A stretch of DNA of 43,887 nt from contig PYJC01000155.1 of assembly GCA_003635255.1 (NCBI GenBank), forward strand, positions 1 to 43,887, read 5' to 3'. Positions 41,501-43,887 of the stretch are shown piece by piece (position 1 is the first letter of the stretch; each line of letters begins with the position of its first letter). Under the pieces are notes generated by a model. It saw only the letters and a program-made list of their open reading frames with translations. It did no database searches and had not been told where the DNA came from. The stretch is from Candidatus Poribacteria bacterium. GTDB lineage: Bacteria > Poribacteria > WGA-4E > WGA-3G. Both the position numbers and the translations under genes were made by a program.

Positions 41501-43887
41501 ACGCGCGCCACATTCAAGCATCGGAAAATCGCGTTCTCGGTCAAAAATTTGAAATATCTCGGAGTCGTGTCGGAGATATTCAGAGGAAACCAACATTTGC
41601 AGCGAGGGGCATGCCGTGGATCCCCAAAACCTTTGAGGACGCACGCGCCGCAGCACTCGTTCAGCTGACTACGTACGCACAACAGCAAGGGCAGCTGACC
41701 GAACTCATCCAACAGTTTGAAGCAGATACCGAAGCGAACCCAACGGACATCAAGGCACTTGAGACCTTAGCACAACTCTACACGCTCGTCCAACACCATG
41801 ATAAGGCAGATCAGGTTATTGAGCGGTTGATTGACGCTTCACCTAACGATCCGACCTATCAGCCGTTGCTGCTAAAGCGTGCACTTCAAGAAAACCTGAG
41901 TTATGAAACACTGAAAAGGTCGCTTGACGATATGCACGGCTTGAGCCATGAAGCGCGACTCCAGTATATCGCGGAATACGCCACACAACTCTATCGTAAA
42001 CGGAAACGCGACGATGCGAGAAAACTCATGGACGAACTCAAAGATGTAAAAGTGACAGACCTCAGCACCGGTATTGTGTTGGTCAATACTTTCGTGCTCA
42101 TAAATAAAACCGACGCAGCGGAGAAAATTATCGCACAGCTCGCGAAGCCGACACCAAAGCAGCTCTCGCAGTACACCCAACCCTACAAAAGACTCACGGG
42201 GGACTACATTCGCGACGGACACATCGACAAAGCAGTCGCCCTGCTCTGGAATTTCTGTGAGCGCACGAAACCAGATACTGTACATCCGCGCCGTGTCGCA
42301 ACACTCACACAAGCATCTCAGTACTACTATAGTGGACATACACCCCTTCAATCAAACTATCCATCCCCGACTGTCTACTACAATCAAACACGTCTCGAAT
42401 ATCTCCAGTGGGGTTTCCGAGAACTGTGGTTACGAAATCAACAGGAAACATTATACGCCAAGCTGCAGGATAAGCTGAACGCTGCGAAGGGCAGAGACCG
42501 CATCTATCCGAGTTTGGCACTCAGTTACTGCTATTGGTGGGACGGGAAACGCGCGGAGGCACAAACGACGCTTTCCGAATTACAAGCGGAATTTCCAGAC
42601 AACCTCACCCTCAAGCTCATCACCGCGTTCGTTTCTATTCAGACAGGGAATCATAAATCGGCATTAACAATGCTCAAATCACTCGCTGAAACCGATCCGA
42701 GGAACCGGCGTCAGTATAACGAACTCACGCTGGAACTTGCGTTACACACAGGCGACACCGTCACGGTGCGTGAACTGGTCACGAAACTTCTGAATTCACC
42801 GACAACAGCCCAAGAACTCTATCACTTTTCGCAAAAACTTCAAGATGCCGGTCTCACGCAGTACGCTGTTGCCACCGCGAAAAGAGCGATGCCGCTCGCG
42901 ATCGGGCAGCAATCACCGAACTTCCTCATGGAATTAAGCGGGCATCTCGAAAGACTCGGTCGCGGACAGGACGCAGCGCAACTCGCTGAACGCGCCCTGC
43001 AGTCTGCAAATCGACCGGACCGCTACGGACGGACATTATATTCTTGGAATTTCCAGCGAGCCACACATCTCACAAGCCGTTCAAAAAACTTACGCGCCCG
43101 GGAATCCGAGTTAGTCAAAGCCACTGAAAATAATCCGAATTCATTTCAATCCTACCTAAAACTCGCGACATTCTATGAGAGTGCAAATCAAATTGAGAAG
43201 GCATCAGAGGCTTTTAAAGCAGCACTGTCCCTACGTCCTAACGACAGTATGACCCGCTCCCGATACGTCCAAATGCTTCAGAGAAAAGGGAAAGTAAGCG
43301 ATGCCGTCCCGCATTACACCATACTTCTGAGAGATAACTCAAGTGCACTTGGATACGGCTATCGAGAGGCTATAGATGCCTTCTTCCAAGCGGATAAAGT
43401 TGACGAACTCATTGCACTTACAAAAGACCTGATTTTGCCTGTTGGACAGTACGCCGGTAACGACTTCACGCAAAAAGTTGCGAGACGGTGCTTGGAGAGT
43501 AATAGACCCGAAGCAGCTGTCGAGATATTTGAAGAAATTATTGCAGTACATCCGAACTGGAACTACGTATACCGAGAGTTAGCAGACGCTTATGCTGCCA
43601 TAGGTGACCATGAAAAGGCGATTCGGTTCTTACAAGAGAGTCAAGACGCTGATAAAACAGGGCTTTCCAATACAGAATTTGTCCTAAAACTCGCTGAATT
43701 CTATGAGGCATCCGGTGGCCCTGAGGCTGCGATTCAGTTCCTGCGTGAGAAGTTGGGCGGCAGCGATATATCTAATTCACAAGTGCCGTTTGTCCTGAAA
43801 CTCGCCGAGCTCTGTAAGGCATCCGGCACCCTATCAGACTTAATCACGGAATATGAGGCAAAACTCGCTGAAGACCCCGAAGATGCG
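38566..43887 (+). CDS. Giant secreted TPR-repeat protein, 3' end outside window
   Basis: The frame is open from the ATG at 38566 to the last base: 1774 residues with no stop. AAGGAGG lies 9 bases upstream. A signal peptide (1-28, ending LIAQ) exports it. From about residue 60 it is built of tetratricopeptide-like 34-residue helix pairs (LGHIHKRLGKDAEAVKAYQR, LGSAYLRRDRVDEAITAW, LAEIYASNEWMEDAAAAYQK, LKLAEFYEASGGPEAAIQF and many more), with few other motifs. Around residues 960-1040 the TPR pattern is broken by a polar linker (FEISRSRVGDIQRKPTFAAR in that area), and helix pairs then resume. A role as periplasmic or surface scaffold for protein complexes is inferred. It follows the WD40 cluster in the same direction. 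Confidence 0.9.
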   Translation, partial: MLGQRKSQVVVFSLCLIFFTFYLSPILIAQDAANDAKIIERYKLMLSRKPKEGSTFDRLYQFYLEGAGLDAMVADYQTEAEANPDNPNVQLILGHIHKRLGKDAEAVKAYQRAVELTPNNYYPHFALGQAHAILLQHENAITALKQAATFAEETQTATPEDLTAIYKALGSAYLRRDRVDEAITAWAKIAELDPENIFTRIELADLLREQELYEQAIAQHEAIIQFKAEDPYRVCLSRREIGNIYETKGDYETAIQIYDTALTLTAPGNWLRKDLQQRIIGIYAADGNWEGLIEYYQKKLEATPNEPELLGLLASAYIGNQQLDEGITTYQKAVELAPTDANLRLNLIAAFRNAERFEDAAAAYESLSEQDPDDFGIYRELGELYLHLQDEGKARATYQRMIDRDPENAGTHLILAEIYASNEWMEDAAAAYQKAIVLAPNNLDYIEYFGEFYFRQANREKALETWNKIVSGDKAVAENYERLAQLLDIKNYRTEAITASRKAVELMPDAYRYREALAKLLTKNEDYDAALTEYTEAAKLAPTVFFAEEMDNQRIELYRRQGTLIEKIEAVEMELEKSGLPATDIFAKQKRLAKMYLKLGNITYALEVLLKAKAQQPDDVVINRWLAEVYIRQGRRDDANAIYQHLTEIDSANAREYYENIARAYLKVMDFDAATAAAKQAIAHSPRNPEGHQMLAAIAKQSGNYERAIDSLKQALRLRPEAIDTRSELAATYKLSGKPRQALAQYWRCWELSDTINDKLAFVKPLSEAYYDLGRRGEFEEKLKQLSKSNTSSVGPVIALAELYRMEGDLPSARFQLARALDKERENSDLLTQLVDISIDLGATQDAISYQQRLVKAHPDPLNQQQLGKLLFDVGREQEAIQVWTKLLHAKNQTLEAQIKLTTLLIQHGMLDEAISVLDRAAEKITGADAAITLYQLGAVLVGMNESERAQPYFQRILEFPQPRQLTQDTPGINTLTENARHIQASENRVLGQKFEISRSRVGDIQRKPTFAARGMPWIPKTFEDARAAALVQLTTYAQQQGQLTELIQQFEADTEANPTDIKALETLAQLYTLVQHHDKADQVIERLIDASPNDPTYQPLLLKRALQENLSYETLKRSLDDMHGLSHEARLQYIAEYATQLYRKRKRDDARKLMDELKDVKVTDLSTGIVLVNTFVLINKTDAAEKIIAQLAKPTPKQLSQYTQPYKRLTGDYIRDGHIDKAVALLWNFCERTKPDTVHPRRVATLTQASQYYYSGHTPLQSNYPSPTVYYNQTRLEYLQWGFRELWLRNQQETLYAKLQDKLNAAKGRDRIYPSLALSYCYWWDGKRAEAQTTLSELQAEFPDNLTLKLITAFVSIQTGNHKSALTMLKSLAETDPRNRRQYNELTLELALHTGDTVTVRELVTKLLNSPTTAQELYHFSQKLQDAGLTQYAVATAKRAMPLAIGQQSPNFLMELSGHLERLGRGQDAAQLAERALQSANRPDRYGRTLYSWNFQRATHLTSRSKNLRARESELVKATENNPNSFQSYLKLATFYESANQIEKASEAFKAALSLRPNDSMTRSRYVQMLQRKGKVSDAVPHYTILLRDNSSALGYGYREAIDAFFQADKVDELIALTKDLILPVGQYAGNDFTQKVARRCLESNRPEAAVEIFEEIIAVHPNWNYVYRELADAYAAIGDHEKAIRFLQESQDADKTGLSNTEFVLKLAEFYEASGGPEAAIQFLREKLGGSDISNSQVPFVLKLAELCKASGTLSDLITEYEAKLAEDPEDA

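Noticed and set aside
1..43887. tRNA, rRNA, phage or integrase region
   Set aside because: No cloverleaf, rRNA stretch, integrase or phage gene was recognised; a covariance search would be needed to be sure for tRNA.

Overview
The window looks like a chromosomal piece of an uncultured Gram-negative-type bacterium. The best guess is Candidatus Poribacteria or a near relative. This is inferred from the gene mix: several phytanoyl-CoA dioxygenase-like and Gfo/Idh/MocA enzymes, an ECF sigma factor fused to WD40 repeats, secreted dockerin-like, LamG, PQQ-propeller and giant TPR proteins, and intergenic space full of small palindromic repeats. No rRNA or sigma-independent marker is present to prove it. 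Genes use ATG with some GTG/TTG starts. Promoters are mostly TTGACA-N17-TATAAT-like. TGA is a normal stop elsewhere in the window.

Layout. 1-7.5 kb: end of a PhyH-type dioxygenase, aldo/keto reductase, rluD and truA (divergent pseudouridine synthases), an HD-domain protein, a second PhyH dioxygenase and a Gfo/Idh/MocA dehydrogenase. 7.7-11.1 kb: murA, hisD and a DUF1028 protein, co-directional. 11.1-12.4 kb: SDR and a PGPGW-type membrane protein on the minus strand. 12.8-19.8 kb: a co-directional run of PQQ-propeller membrane protein, class A beta-lactamase-fold serine hydrolase, unknown protein, UroD/MtaA-family methyltransferase, then two secreted dockerin/thioredoxin proteins. 19.9-23.1 kb (minus): BatA-like vWA protein, small helical protein, LamG lipoprotein-like secreted protein. 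23.4-26 kb: uppP, then a SAM methyltransferase and a GT4 glycosyltransferase. 26.3-30.2 kb (minus): a hisC-ispG-membrane glycosyltransferase run. 30.4-43.9 kb: a VOC protein, the sigma-WD40 fusion, a small unknown protein, a secreted WD40/PA14-like paralogue of the sigma fusion, and a giant secreted TPR protein that runs off the window.

Most striking observation: the two neighbouring dockerin/thioredoxin genes (17191-19038 and 19202-19810) each carry one in-frame TGA at exactly the position of the first cysteine of the thioredoxin CxxC motif (UPFC and UIYC). Homologous thioredoxin sequence, including the cis-proline strand, continues in the same frame after it. The simplest reading is a pair of exported selenocysteine thioredoxins, which a normal gene caller would split into four ORFs.

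Other points of interest are a sigma factor that carries its own transmembrane segment and WD40 sensor, whose WD40 module is duplicated next door behind a signal peptide; a conserved promoter-like motif found three times in that cluster; MITE-like elements with matching terminal inverted repeats; a heptamer-repeat palindrome that has replaced the natural C-terminus of hisC; and two genes (rluD, uppP) whose promoters predict leaderless mRNAs.
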